Assembly: GCA_949298545.1 (NCBI GenBank)
Contig: CASFWX010000018.1
Coordinates: 1 to 46,424 of the forward strand
Length of the DNA stretch: 46,424 nucleotides
Origin: an uncultured Verrucomicrobiota bacterium
GTDB lineage: Bacteria > Verrucomicrobiota > Verrucomicrobiia > Opitutales > Intestinicryptomonadaceae
Reading direction: 5' to 3'
Of this stretch, positions 17,905 to 27,558 are shown piece by piece. The notes beneath the pieces were generated by a model that was not told the origin of the DNA, made no database searches, and was given only the letters and a program-made list of their open reading frames with translations. The position numbers were made by a program, and so were the translations under genes. Each line of letters starts with the position of its first letter. Positions within the stretch are counted from its first letter, which is position 1.

Positions 17905-19044
17905 ATGAACAAACCCGTAAAATTTCTCGTAGCTCCCGACAAATTTAAAGGCTCGCTCTCGGCGAGTCAGGCCACGCACGCCATAAAAATGGGAGTTATG
18001 TCGGTTTTGAAAGACGCCCAGATAAGCGAGTTTCCAATGACGGACGGGGGCGAAGCATTTGTAGACATTATTGCGAGGGCGAAAGACGGGGCAAAGATCA
18101 TACGCCTCAAAACGATTGATCCCACAGGACAGACTTTGACTGCGAAGTGCGCGCTCCTCGACGACACGACCGCTCTGGTCGGCCTCACCGAGGCGTCGGG
18201 GTTGAATCTCGTATCGGAATCGGATAGAAACCCTTCAAAACTTACAAATATTGGCACGGGACAGATTCTCGCAAAGCTTGTGGAGCGCGGGTATAAAACC
18301 ATAATAGTCGGAGTGGGCGGAAGTTCCACAACCGACGGCGGAATCGGATTATTAATACCTCTCGGCTTTAAATTTCTCGATAAAAACGGCGAAAATATCG
18401 AGCCTAATGGCGCGGGGCTCGAATATCTTGCCAAAATTGTGCCGCCTGAAGATGGAGTGCGCGCAAAATTCATAGTGGCAACGGACGTCGCCAATCCTCT
18501 CCTGGGCGAGAACGGGGCGGCTCTCTCATTTTCCGAGCAGAAAGGCGCCACGCGCGCGGAGGCGGAAAAGCTTGAAGCCAATATGAAAAATTACGTGTCC
18601 GTCGCGAAAAAATGTTTTGGAAAAAGTCTCGACGCGGAAGAAGGGGCGGGGGCCGCCGGCGGGTGCGGATATGCGCTGATGAACTTTCTTGGAGCTAAGC
18701 GGGTAAGCGGTTTCGACCTTTTTGCAAAATATACGGATTTGGAGTCGCACATCAAAACTTGCAATGTTCTCATTACGGGCGAGGGGAAATTCGATTTTAC
18801 TTCTGCTCAGGGCAAGGGGCCTTTTGCATTGGCGAAGCTGGCCCTCAAGTATAAAAAGCCGGTATGGGTATTATGCGGGTCCTCTCCAATGACGGAAAAG
18901 GACGTGGAGAAACACAAGCTTGGCAATTTAAAAATAGCGCAAATTGCAAATATTGCTCCCAATATGCTTGAGGCGCAAAACAGGGCGGCTAAATTCCTAT
19001 CGCATCTCGCCAGCGATTTTGCTTCAAAAGCATTTGCTAAGTAG
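17905..19044 (+). CDS. Glycerate kinase (GarK/GlxK family)
   Basis: 379 residues, the family length. It phosphorylates D-glycerate (to 2-phosphoglycerate in most characterised members). Signatures: the N-terminal VAPDKFKGSLSASQATHAIK, PMTDGGEAFVD, and the glycine-rich VGVGGSSTTDGGIGLL, all conserved in this kinase family. A second conserved segment, LITGEGKFDFTSAQGKGP (family form: GEGriDxQTxxGKxP), is present near residue 295. The start has a strong AAAGGAG site. Glycerate could come from sugar-acid or serine catabolism. No other gene of such a pathway is adjacent, so its physiological source is unknown. Confidence 0.93.
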   Translation: MNKPVKFLVAPDKFKGSLSASQATHAIKMGVMSVLKDAQISEFPMTDGGEAFVDIIARAKDGAKIIRLKTIDPTGQTLTAKCALLDDTTALVGLTEASGLNLVSESDRNPSKLTNIGTGQILAKLVERGYKTIIVGVGGSSTTDGGIGLLIPLGFKFLDKNGENIEPNGAGLEYLAKIVPPEDGVRAKFIVATDVANPLLGENGAALSFSEQKGATRAEAEKLEANMKNYVSVAKKCFGKSLDAEEGAGAAGGCGYALMNFLGAKRVSGFDLFAKYTDLESHIKTCNVLITGEGKFDFTSAQGKGPFALAKLALKYKKPVWVLCGSSPMTEKDVEKHKLGNLKIAQIANIAPNMLEAQNRAAKFLSHLASDFASKAFAK

Positions 19045-19501
19045 CAGCAAATGTTTCGGATAATTTGCCATGGGTATTTTTTCCCGGCCGCAGTCGCCGC
19101 AGTCTTTTATGCCTTGGAAAATGTAGTTGCCATTAGAGTTTTGCCGCATTTAGTCTTTGCGCCTTTTGCGGAAGGCGGAAATATTATTTGTTTTGCCGCA
19201 GCTCTGTGAAAAACATGCGCTCCGGGATTAAATAAACTGTTTTTCAAGCTGTTTATTGAGGTCTCAAATGCCTTGCTCTGTTTTTCGGCAGGATTTTTTG
19301 ATTTGTTAAATGTCTTAAATGAGCGAGTCATGGGCGCGTTCCGTCATATTTTGCTTGATGATGGAAAAGAAAATTTTAAAACGAATAAGAGTGAATGTAT
19401 GTGCTGTAAATATGAATATGAGCGCGATGGTTTCATTATACAATTGCATGCTTATGTCGGATTTCATGCTAATATGGAGTGTAAATTGCCCGAAAAAAAA
19501 G
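19045..19501. other. Intergenic region after the glycerate kinase gene
   Basis: About 460 bp without a supported gene. Short overlapping frames (for example 19273-19521) lack a ribosome-binding site and end inside the promoter of the rhamnosidase operon. A weak 6-bp hairpin (cgcctt/aaggcg) near 19160 lacks a clean T run, so no clear terminator for glycerate kinase was identified. Confidence 0.45.
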
Positions 19502-19531
19502 TTGACTTTTTTGAGTTTTAGTTGGTAAATT
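19502..19531 (+). promoter_or_regulatory. Sigma-70 type promoter of the rhamnosidase operon
   Basis: TTGACT (19502-19507), an 18-bp spacer and TAAATT (19526-19531), preceded by an A-run resembling an UP element. It lies 33 bp before the start codon used by the GH78 gene. The same architecture (A-run, TTGACT, AT-rich -10) recurs before the last gene of the window. Confidence 0.55.
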
Positions 19532-19563
19532 ATTGTTTGTTGAAAGAATCTATGAGGAGTAAT

Positions 19564-22389
19564 ATGAAAAAAATAATATTAGGGGGAATGGCATTTTTAA
19601 TGGTGTTAACATATGCATTGGGTGCAGTGGGCGGATTTAAGCCCACAAATCTGAGCGTAGGTGAATTTTTTACAAACCCGATAGGGTATTCACTCGATGA
19701 TCTCAGTTTTAGTTGGCAAATACCGGCATTGCATCAAGGCATAAGGCAAAGCGCTTACCAGATAGCGGTTGCGGATACGCCCGAGAATCTAGAGGCAAAG
19801 CCGATATTCGACAGCGGGAAAGTAGAGTCTTCAGACTCTGTAAATGTTCCTTATAAGGGGAAAAAACCGAATTCCCGCCAGAGGCTTTATTGGCGCGTGC
19901 GCGTATGGGACGAGACGGGGAAGATGTCCGACTGGTCGGATCCAGCATTTTTCGAAGCCGGTCTTCTATCTAATTCCGACTGGTCCGGGAAATGGATATT
20001 TACGCCCGAGCCGCTGCGCAAGATGGGAGACGTGGATCTGAATCTTCCCGGAAGGAAGCGCTCATTTGAGAGGCTCGGCGTTCCTCCTGCGTACATGCGC
20101 AAGGAGTTTGAAGCTAAAAGCGGCATAAAATCCGCTCGTCTCTATGTTGCCAGCCGCGGTATATTTCGCATATCCATAAACGGCAGGAAGGTCGGAAATG
20201 ATTTTTGGGGCACCGGCTGGACGGATTATTATAAGAGAATCCAGACGAATACCTACGATGTCACCAAGCTCGTGTGGGAAGGCAGCGACAACGCTTTGGG
20301 CGCGATAATCGCCGACGGCTGGTATTCCGGCCGCATGACGTGGCACATGAGCAAGGGCAACTACGGCGGACAGAAGCCTGAGCTGCTCGCCCAGCTTGAA
20401 ATAGAATATGAAGACGGCTCCCGCCAGACAGTTTCCACGGACTCGACCTGGAAGGCGTCGTTTGGCCCGATTGTCGATTCGGACATATACGACGGCGAGC
20501 GTTATGACTCCCGCCTTGAGATGGACGATTGGGACAGAACCGGTTTCGACGATTCCGAATGGAAAAGCGCGGCGGAGAAGCCTGTGGAGGACATGCCGCT
20601 TCTCGAGCCGCGCAGGAATCAGCCGATTGTCGAAAAAGACGTCCTGTATCCCGTGTCGGTAAAAAAGGTTTCCGATGGCACTTTTATCTTCGATCTCGGG
20701 CAAAACATGGTCGGCTGGGCGCGCATAAAAATTCCGAGCGTTCCCGGCCGCGAGATAAAAATACGCTTTGCCGAAATGCTCAACAAGGACGGCACGATGT
20801 ACACCGAAAATTATCGCTCTGCAAAGTCCACCGACTACTACATATGCTCGTCTCACGGGGTTGAGGAATGGGAACCCAATTTTACCTTTCACGGGTTTCG
20901 CTATGTCGAGCTTAGCGGTTTCCCTGAAAACACAAAAGCCACGACCGATTGGGTTCGCGGAATAGTTCTCTACAACGATATGCCAGACGCCGGAACTTTT
21001 GTCTGCTCGAATCCGAATTTGAACCTCTTGCAAAACTGCGTATATTGGGGGCAGCGCTCAAATCTCTTCTCCGTTCCCACAGATTGTCCGCAGAGGGACG
21101 AGCGCCTCGGCTGGACCGGAGACGCGCAAGTATTCTGCCCGACCGCGGCGTATAATATGGATACGGCAGCCTTCTATACAAAGTGGATGTTCGATGTTCG
21201 CGATTCCCAGCGCGCTGACGGCAATGTCGCCATGATTTCTCCGCTCGTTTACCATACGCACGTCAACGGGAAGCCCGTCAGCGACATGACAGCGAACTGG
21301 TACAACGCCTCTGCCGCATGGAGCGACGCCATGGTAATAATACCATGGGATATTTACCTCGCCTACGGCAACGATAAAATCCTGCGTCAGAATTACGATG
21401 CTATGAAGAAGTGGGTGGATTTCCAAAAGGCGACTTCCGACAACTTGATACGCCCGAATGTTGGATTCGGCGATTGGCTTCAGGTCGGGCGCAAGCCCGG
21501 CAACAGCGTCGCGCCCAAGAGCGTGATAGGAACGGCATACTTTGTCCGCACTTGCGACATACTCTCAAAAACAGCCAAGCTTCTCGGGCGCGACGGCGAC
21601 GCCAAAACATACTCGGAGCTTGCCAAATCCGTCAGGGGCGCTTTTGTCGAAAAATTTGTAAAGCCCGACGGCACGATAATGAGCGACTGCCAGACGGTTT
21701 ATCTCTTGGCGCTGGCATTTGACATTCTGCCCGAGCATTTGCGCCAAAAGAGCTTTTCCAAGCTTGTTGACGCTGTTGAAAGGGTCGGCAGGCACTTGGA
21801 TACTGGGTTTGTCGGCACTCCTCTCGTATGCGAAGTGCTCACTCGCTTCGGCAGGCACGACCTCGCGTGCGCTGTTGTCCAGCAGGAGGATTATCCGTCG
21901 TGGATTTATCCCATAACGCAAGGCGCCACCACCATGTGGGAACGCTGGAACAGCTATACCCACAAGGACGGCTTTGGCGATGTTAACATGAATTCCTTCA
22001 ACCATTACGCCTATGGGGCGATCGGGCAGTGGATGTATAGGCATTTGGGAGGTTTGTGGCTCGACGAAAGCAAGCCCGGATATAAAAACATAATTTTCGC
22101 GCCGAAACCCGAAGGCGGAATAAACTTCGCCTCGACCAGCCATATTACTCCTTATGGAACGGCGATGTCGTCGTGGAAAATATCCGACGGAGTAATGGAA
22201 TGGAAAGTTGTCATACCTCCGAATTCGACTGGGACTTTGGAATTCCCCACTGACAATCCCAAGCTGATTCGCGTCAATGGTCACGTCGTCCCTTCGGGAA
22301 CTTTGGAAAATGTAAACGGCGTTCCGACAATCCGCGAGATGCCAAGCGGCACATACAGCATTTTGCTCAAAGCGAAAAAACAAAAGTAG
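19564..22389 (+). CDS. Secreted alpha-L-rhamnosidase, GH78
   Basis: 941 residues from ATG 19564, chosen because a GAGGAG site sits just upstream and the sequence then starts with a signal peptide (MKKIILGGMAFLMV to about residue 22); a longer in-frame ATG at 19522 overlaps the -10 promoter box. Domain order follows GH78: an N-terminal fibronectin-like domain (SFSWQIPALHQGIRQSAYQI), two beta-sandwich domains including FDLGQNMVGWARIKIP, then an (alpha/alpha)6 barrel with the hallmark DCPQRDERLGWTGDAQ (from Asp507; Glu513 is a candidate acid) and the later TTMWERWNSY, followed by a C-terminal sandwich. It removes terminal L-rhamnose from plant or microbial glycans. It is 6 bp from a second rhamnosidase-like gene. 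Confidence 0.95.
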   Translation: MKKIILGGMAFLMVLTYALGAVGGFKPTNLSVGEFFTNPIGYSLDDLSFSWQIPALHQGIRQSAYQIAVADTPENLEAKPIFDSGKVESSDSVNVPYKGKKPNSRQRLYWRVRVWDETGKMSDWSDPAFFEAGLLSNSDWSGKWIFTPEPLRKMGDVDLNLPGRKRSFERLGVPPAYMRKEFEAKSGIKSARLYVASRGIFRISINGRKVGNDFWGTGWTDYYKRIQTNTYDVTKLVWEGSDNALGAIIADGWYSGRMTWHMSKGNYGGQKPELLAQLEIEYEDGSRQTVSTDSTWKASFGPIVDSDIYDGERYDSRLEMDDWDRTGFDDSEWKSAAEKPVEDMPLLEPRRNQPIVEKDVLYPVSVKKVSDGTFIFDLGQNMVGWARIKIPSVPGREIKIRFAEMLNKDGTMYTENYRSAKSTDYYICSSHGVEEWEPNFTFHGFRYVELSGFPENTKATTDWVRGIVLYNDMPDAGTFVCSNPNLNLLQNCVYWGQRSNLFSVPTDCPQRDERLGWTGDAQVFCPTAAYNMDTAAFYTKWMFDVRDSQRADGNVAMISPLVYHTHVNGKPVSDMTANWYNASAAWSDAMVIIPWDIYLAYGNDKILRQNYDAMKKWVDFQKATSDNLIRPNVGFGDWLQVGRKPGNSVAPKSVIGTAYFVRTCDILSKTAKLLGRDGDAKTYSELAKSVRGAFVEKFVKPDGTIMSDCQTVYLLALAFDILPEHLRQKSFSKLVDAVERVGRHLDTGFVGTPLVCEVLTRFGRHDLACAVVQQEDYPSWIYPITQGATTMWERWNSYTHKDGFGDVNMNSFNHYAYGAIGQWMYRHLGGLWLDESKPGYKNIIFAPKPEGGINFASTSHITPYGTAMSSWKISDGVMEWKVVIPPNSTGTLEFPTDNPKLIRVNGHVVPSGTLENVNGVPTIREMPSGTYSILLKAKKQK

Positions 22390-22395
22390 TGCGTT

Positions 22396-25300
22396 ATGTC
22401 ACATTCATATATAAAATATTTCACAGTAGCACTATTGACAGCCGCGGAGGTTTGCGCCTTCGGGAAAGAGATGCAGCCTCCGGCGGTGGAGTCGGCGGCT
22501 TTCGACTTGGATTCGTTTAGAAACCCTTCCTCCGAATATAGGAGCGTCCCATTTTGGAGTTGGAACGAACAAATGCTTCCCTCCGAGATAAAGCGCCAAG
22601 TTGCCGAAATGAAAGACGCCGGCTGGGGCGGGGCTTTTGTCCATAGCCGCGTCGGCTTGACAACCCCATACATGAAAGATGAATGGTTTAAGGCTGTCGA
22701 CGCTACAATCGAGGCGTGCAGGGAGAACGGCATGTACGTTTGGCTTTACGATGAAGACAAGTTCCCAAGCGGTTTTTCCGGCGGCGAGGTGCCATTTGCC
22801 GATCCCGCTTTTCGTGAAAAGATGCTCATCGCAAAAAAGGTTGGAGATAAAGCTCCCGAAAACGCCGTTGCCATAGGCTCTCCCGCGGACGGAATCCAGG
22901 TGTATTCGTATACGACTCCGATAGGAAACGCTTGGTTCAACGGAGCGTGCTATGTCGACACGATGTCGGAGGCTGCAATGCGGAAGTTTATCGACAGCGC
23001 CTATGAGCCTTATTGGAAGCGGTATTCCGATTCCTATGGGAATTTGATACTCGCCGAATTCACGGACGAGCCGTCAATGAGGCGCGGTGTTCCCCCGCGC
23101 TCGGCTGGATTTTCGACAGATGTAATAGCCGCCTTTAAAGAGATGTGGGGGTATGATCCGAGCGACCAGCTCTATAAATTGTTTCTGGATAGGGACGGCG
23201 CGAAAAAGTTTAGGCTGCACTATTCACGAACTTTAAACGCCTTGATGGAGCGAAACTTTTTCAAGCAAATCGGCCAGTGGTGCGATTCGCGCGGCATAAG
23301 CCTCACCGGACACTGCCTCTGGGAATGGCCCCTCTACCGCCAGCAGTGTTCGAGCGGAAGGGTCATGCCATATTATCGGCATATGGGCATTCCCGGCGTC
23401 GACGCTCTCGGCATGGAGACAAAATTCCATGCAGGAACCGTAAAGCAGTGCGCGAGCGTCGCAAACCAGTACGGGAAAAACCGCATAATATCCGAGATAT
23501 ACGGAGTTTGCGGCCAGGGCATGTCGTTTGCCGACAGAAAGTGGCTGGCGCTCAGCCAAATGTCATATGGGGTCAATTTGATAAATCCCCATATCAGCCT
23601 TTATACGATGTCCGGGTGCCGCAAGCGCGACTATCCGCAAAATATCTACTATCCGCAAGCGTGGTGGAAGCTCAATAAATATCTCGACGAGCCGTTGGCG
23701 CGCCTGTGCTATCTCCTGTCCAAGGGCAAGCCCGACGTCGACACCCTCGTGATACATCCTTTCGAGAGCATACAGTCAAGATGGGCGATAGACATCGATA
23801 CCGGCAAAGACGTCAACCGCAACGTCTATATGACCGCCACAAAGAAATCCTATGACGACGTTGAAAAAATAGCCTCGAATTTCGACGCGGTAATACAGTC
23901 GCTGGCTTCTTCGCAAAACACCTTCGACTTTGCCGACGAGCAGTTGCTCGAGGAGGACGGATTTGTAAAGGACGGTAAAATAGGCATTGGCAATATGGCT
24001 TATAAAAACGTCGTGGTTCCTTCAATGTACACTATGCGCCCCTCGACATTCGCCTTTTTGAAAGAATTTGCCGCCGCCGGGGGAACGGTTATTCTCGCTG
24101 GCGATCCTCCGTCGGAGCTCGATTGCGAGGAGAACGACGAGATTGTCGAGTGGTTTAAAAAGGTTCATAAAGTTTCTCCGGAGGAGCTCGGAGCGGCTTT
24201 GGCTCCGGAAAAGACAGTATCTTTGAAATCTTCCACGCCCGGAGCCGACAAGTTTATGCGGGTCTTCATAAAAGAGATGGAAGACGGTTCAAAGACGGTA
24301 TTTGTTGCAAACCTTGGGCGGGTGGAAACTTTTAAAGGCGAAGTTTCCATTTCCGGTGGCTCTTTTTCACGCGCGCAAAAATACGACTATAACGACGGAA
24401 AAATAAAGGACATATATTCCCAAAAGACGGAAGGCGGAATCAGCGTTCCCGTTGAAATTCCGCCCGCCGACGCTGTTGCCTTGCGCGCGGCTTCGGGCGT
24501 GTCTCCCGTGAACAAACCCGCCAAGCTTTACACGATAGCGTCTGAAACGATAGGCGATTGGAGCGTCCGCAGGTTGGACGACAATTGCCTGACTCTCGAT
24601 ATGGCTCGCTATTCCTTTGACGGATCCGAGATGAGCAAGGCTGCCGTCCCCGTGATAGAAATACAGCGCCACTTGAACAGGCTCAAGCAGGACGGTCAGC
24701 TGGTTTTGTCATACCCTTTCAAAGTCGAAGGGCTTTCAAAGAATCGGCCTGTGAAGCTCGTTGTTGAGTATCCCGAGCGTTGCCAGATAAAGGTAAACGG
24801 AGAAATCGTCGAATACGATCCAAAGCTCGGATTTTGGCTGGATTTTCGGTGGATGCCGATAGATATCACCGGAAAATTGCGTGACGGCGAAAATACGGTG
24901 GAGCTCTTTTACAAAGATTTTAAATACGGAGATACCGCCGTATATGAACCGGCATGGCGCAGATACGGTACGGAAATAGAGTCCGTTTACTTGGTCGGAG
25001 ACTTTTCGGTGAAGGCTGAATATTCCGACATGAAGATGCCCGAACAGCCCGATATCTCTGCGTGTCCTCCCTACGGCAAACCTGTGCGCAATGCCCAATA
25101 CGAGTTTGTTCCGCCGAATTTGGTTTTGGCGTCGGCTCCGTCGATTGCACTATGCGAGCCGCGCGAAATATCCACCGGAGACGTCACAAAACAAGGCATG
25201 CCGTTCTATACTGGCAGGATTTGCTACACCGCCATGCTCAAGGACATTTCGGTGCCGAACGGCGCGCGCGCCGAACTGGAGATTGAAGGCGCTCTCGATG

Positions 25301-25635
25301 TTCCCGTCGCGGAAGTCTTTGTCAACGGGAAGCGCGCGAAAGTAATTTATGAGGCTCCTTTGAGGGCGGACATTACCGACTGCCTCGACGGAAAAATTGC
25401 AACAATCGAGATAGTTCTCTATACCACTTTGCGCAACCTAATGGGGCCTCACCATAATACGCAGGGTGAGCCTATGTGGTGCGGGCCATCCTCATTCGAT
25501 TCGGCTTGCAATGCCAAGCAGTTTGAAAAATGGTCCCAGACAGGGCAGATACAGGGCAGGTGGTTGCCAGACTACTGTCTCCGATCCATCGGAGAGCTCG
25601 GGAAGATAAGCCTAAAAATCCGCAAAGAAATTTAG
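22396..25635 (+). CDS. Secreted GH106-like alpha-L-rhamnosidase-type glycoside hydrolase
   Basis: 1079 residues with a signal peptide (about residues 1-23, YFTVALLTAAEVCAFG). The beginning is typical of the large GH106-type proteins: FRNPSSEYRSVPFWSWNE, then GWGGAFVHSRVGL, and YDEDKFPSGFSGGEVP. A barrel-like region with ISLTGHCLWEWPLYRQQ and a GATase-like stretch (ASSQNTFDFADEQLLEE to FAAAGGTVILAGDPP) follow. The C-terminal half holds beta-sandwich carbohydrate-binding-like domains (KVNGEIVEYD, EVFVNGKRAKV). Substrate is inferred as rhamnose-containing glycans from the family and from its position 6 bp after a GH78 rhamnosidase. Catalytic residues are not assigned here. Confidence 0.85.
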   Translation: MSHSYIKYFTVALLTAAEVCAFGKEMQPPAVESAAFDLDSFRNPSSEYRSVPFWSWNEQMLPSEIKRQVAEMKDAGWGGAFVHSRVGLTTPYMKDEWFKAVDATIEACRENGMYVWLYDEDKFPSGFSGGEVPFADPAFREKMLIAKKVGDKAPENAVAIGSPADGIQVYSYTTPIGNAWFNGACYVDTMSEAAMRKFIDSAYEPYWKRYSDSYGNLILAEFTDEPSMRRGVPPRSAGFSTDVIAAFKEMWGYDPSDQLYKLFLDRDGAKKFRLHYSRTLNALMERNFFKQIGQWCDSRGISLTGHCLWEWPLYRQQCSSGRVMPYYRHMGIPGVDALGMETKFHAGTVKQCASVANQYGKNRIISEIYGVCGQGMSFADRKWLALSQMSYGVNLINPHISLYTMSGCRKRDYPQNIYYPQAWWKLNKYLDEPLARLCYLLSKGKPDVDTLVIHPFESIQSRWAIDIDTGKDVNRNVYMTATKKSYDDVEKIASNFDAVIQSLASSQNTFDFADEQLLEEDGFVKDGKIGIGNMAYKNVVVPSMYTMRPSTFAFLKEFAAAGGTVILAGDPPSELDCEENDEIVEWFKKVHKVSPEELGAALAPEKTVSLKSSTPGADKFMRVFIKEMEDGSKTVFVANLGRVETFKGEVSISGGSFSRAQKYDYNDGKIKDIYSQKTEGGISVPVEIPPADAVALRAASGVSPVNKPAKLYTIASETIGDWSVRRLDDNCLTLDMARYSFDGSEMSKAAVPVIEIQRHLNRLKQDGQLVLSYPFKVEGLSKNRPVKLVVEYPERCQIKVNGEIVEYDPKLGFWLDFRWMPIDITGKLRDGENTVELFYKDFKYGDTAVYEPAWRRYGTEIESVYLVGDFSVKAEYSDMKMPEQPDISACPPYGKPVRNAQYEFVPPNLVLASAPSIALCEPREISTGDVTKQGMPFYTGRICYTAMLKDISVPNGARAELEIEGALDVPVAEVFVNGKRAKVIYEAPLRADITDCLDGKIATIEIVLYTTLRNLMGPHHNTQGEPMWCGPSSFDSACNAKQFEKWSQTGQIQGRWLPDYCLRSIGELGKISLKIRKEI

Positions 25636-25655
25636 TTTGTTAGCCTATTTGCAGC

Positions 25656-25692
25656 AGTTCGCCTTCCAAAGCGGTAGGCGAACTTTTCTCTT
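25656..25692 (+). terminator. Terminator of the rhamnosidase operon
   Basis: An 8-bp stem (agttcgcc / ggcgaact) with a 13-base loop followed by a T-rich stretch, 20 bp after the stop of the GH106-like gene. Confidence 0.75.
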
Positions 25693-25916
25693 TATATCTG
25701 GCGGGCGGCTTTGTTTTGTGCAGGGCGTCTTAATGAAATTTTTTATAGTTTAGCGAGCTTTTAGCAGTTAAATAGCGATATATGCTTGAAAGCTTTCCAA
25801 GATATGAATTGTACATAGGCAATGCATTTTTGCTTTAAGCGGAATATTTTTTTGCGAAATATAGTTGGTGTTTGCAGTAATAGGGCGGAGTTCTGAAAAA
25901 TTGTATTTTTATATTT

Positions 25917-27551
25917 ATGAATAAAGCTAAAAAGGTGGTTATAATAGGCGGAGTTGCCGCCGGAGCAAGTTCTGCCGCACGTCTCAGGCGATTAGACGAA
26001 ACGGCAAAAATACTCATTCTTGAGCGCGGAAAATACGTTTCCTATGCAAACTGCGGGCTGCCGTACCATATAGGAGGGATTATCTCCGACAGAAATGATT
26101 TAATAGTTACGAAGCCGGAAAAATTTTCAGATTGGTTTAATATAGAAGTTAGAGTTTCTTCGGAAGTGCTATCAATAGACAGAGCGAACAAGCGGGTCCT
26201 TGTCAGAAATGAAAGCGGGGAATATTTTGAAGATTACGACAAACTCGTGATAGCCACTGGAGCGCGCCCTTTTAGCCCAAAGACCGATGGCGATGACAAC
26301 GGCAAGATCCGGCATTTATGGACGATGTCAGACATGGACAACATTATATCCTCTCTCAAGGGAGGTTCCGCGAAAGTAACGATTGTCGGTGGAGGCTTTA
26401 TTGGTTTGGAAACAGCCGAAAACTTGAGGCACAGGGGCGTAGATGTCACGTTAATACAGCGGAGCGGACATGTGCTTCCGGTTTTCGACGAGGAAATGGC
26501 ACGTCCGCTGACGGATGAGCTGAAGGCGTTAGGTGTAAATGTACTACTCGGGCGTGTCGTGAAAAGATACGAGAATGCCGAAGATGGTATTGCTGCTGTT
26601 TTAGACGACGGTACGAGAATTTTTTCAGATATCGTTATATCGTCAACAGGAATAAAGCCCAACTCTAAGCTCGCTTCAGATGCCGGATTAGAATGTTCGA
26701 AAGACGGATTTATAAAAGTGGACGCCCACATGAAAACCTCCGACGAGAACATATATGCCGCCGGAGACGTAGTTGAGATTTCCGAGCCGATATTCAACTC
26801 GAGGACTCACATACCGCTTGCGGGGCCGGCGAACAAACAGGGGAGAATAGTCGCAGACAATATCGCCGGCATCAAAAGCACTTATAAGGGAACCTATGGA
26901 GCTTCGGTGATAAAACTCGGGAAATATACCGCAGGCAGTGTAGGTATGACAGAGAAGCGCTTAAAGTCTGCTGGCAAGAAATACCGAAAGATATACACCC
27001 ATCCGTCCTCGTCAGCCTCCTACTATCCCGAAGCGGCGCGCATGGACATAAAACTTATTTTTGCCGACGACGGAACGATATACGGCGCCCAGATAATAGG
27101 CGAAAAAGGAGTTGACAAGCGCATAGACACTATCGCCCAGGCGATGTTCAACGGATTGAAGGCCGATCGGCTCGGAGATCTTGAGCTTTCTTACGCTCCC
27201 CCTTTTAGTTCCGCAAAGGATCCGGTAAATTATCTCGGCTATGTGGCTTCAAATGTTCTGTCAGGAAAGTCTGATCCTGTTTACGCCGCCGAAATTCCAG
27301 ATGGCGCCATTATTCTTGATGTGAGGGAAACATCTGAGGTTTCTAACGGAAAGATACCGAATTCCGTAAATATTCCGCTTGGGCAGCTTAGAAATCGCTT
27401 AAGCGAATTAGACAAAACTCGCCTTGTAGTGGCATCATGCCAAGTCGGGCTAAGGGGATATTTGGCAGAGCGCATATTGAAACAAAACGGATTCAATGCG
27501 GCAAATCTTTCCGGCGGATATCTGACTTGGAAAGCGGTCAATTTAAAATAG
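25917..27551 (+). CDS. CoA-disulfide-reductase-like flavoprotein with C-terminal rhodanese domain
   Basis: 544 residues. Residues about 1-450 form a pyridine-nucleotide disulfide oxidoreductase: FAD site VVIIGGVAAGASSAARLRR, single active-site Cys46 in SYANCGLPYH (the CoA-disulfide reductase signature, which uses one cysteine rather than a CxxxxC pair), NAD(P) site VTIVGGGFIGLETAENL, and the second FAD motif NIYAAGDVVEI. Residues about 460-544 are a rhodanese domain with candidate catalytic Cys508 (VASCQVGLRGYLAERIL). This matches the CoADR-rhodanese fusion type that reduces CoA disulfides, persulfides or polysulfides. It is probably co-transcribed with the YgaP-like rhodanese 7 bp downstream, which supports a sulfane-sulfur role. 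Upstream Shine-Dalgarno is weak. Confidence 0.9.
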   Translation: MNKAKKVVIIGGVAAGASSAARLRRLDETAKILILERGKYVSYANCGLPYHIGGIISDRNDLIVTKPEKFSDWFNIEVRVSSEVLSIDRANKRVLVRNESGEYFEDYDKLVIATGARPFSPKTDGDDNGKIRHLWTMSDMDNIISSLKGGSAKVTIVGGGFIGLETAENLRHRGVDVTLIQRSGHVLPVFDEEMARPLTDELKALGVNVLLGRVVKRYENAEDGIAAVLDDGTRIFSDIVISSTGIKPNSKLASDAGLECSKDGFIKVDAHMKTSDENIYAAGDVVEISEPIFNSRTHIPLAGPANKQGRIVADNIAGIKSTYKGTYGASVIKLGKYTAGSVGMTEKRLKSAGKKYRKIYTHPSSSASYYPEAARMDIKLIFADDGTIYGAQIIGEKGVDKRIDTIAQAMFNGLKADRLGDLELSYAPPFSSAKDPVNYLGYVASNVLSGKSDPVYAAEIPDGAIILDVRETSEVSNGKIPNSVNIPLGQLRNRLSELDKTRLVVASCQVGLRGYLAERILKQNGFNAANLSGGYLTWKAVNLK

Positions 27552-27558
27552 CAGTAAG

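Noticed and set aside
19273-19521. 82-codon frame before the GH78 gene
   Set aside because: It overlaps the promoter, has no ribosome-binding site and its translation has no protein-like features.
20062-21033. 323-codon minus-strand frame
   Set aside because: Shadow of the GH78 gene, without a ribosome-binding site or motif.
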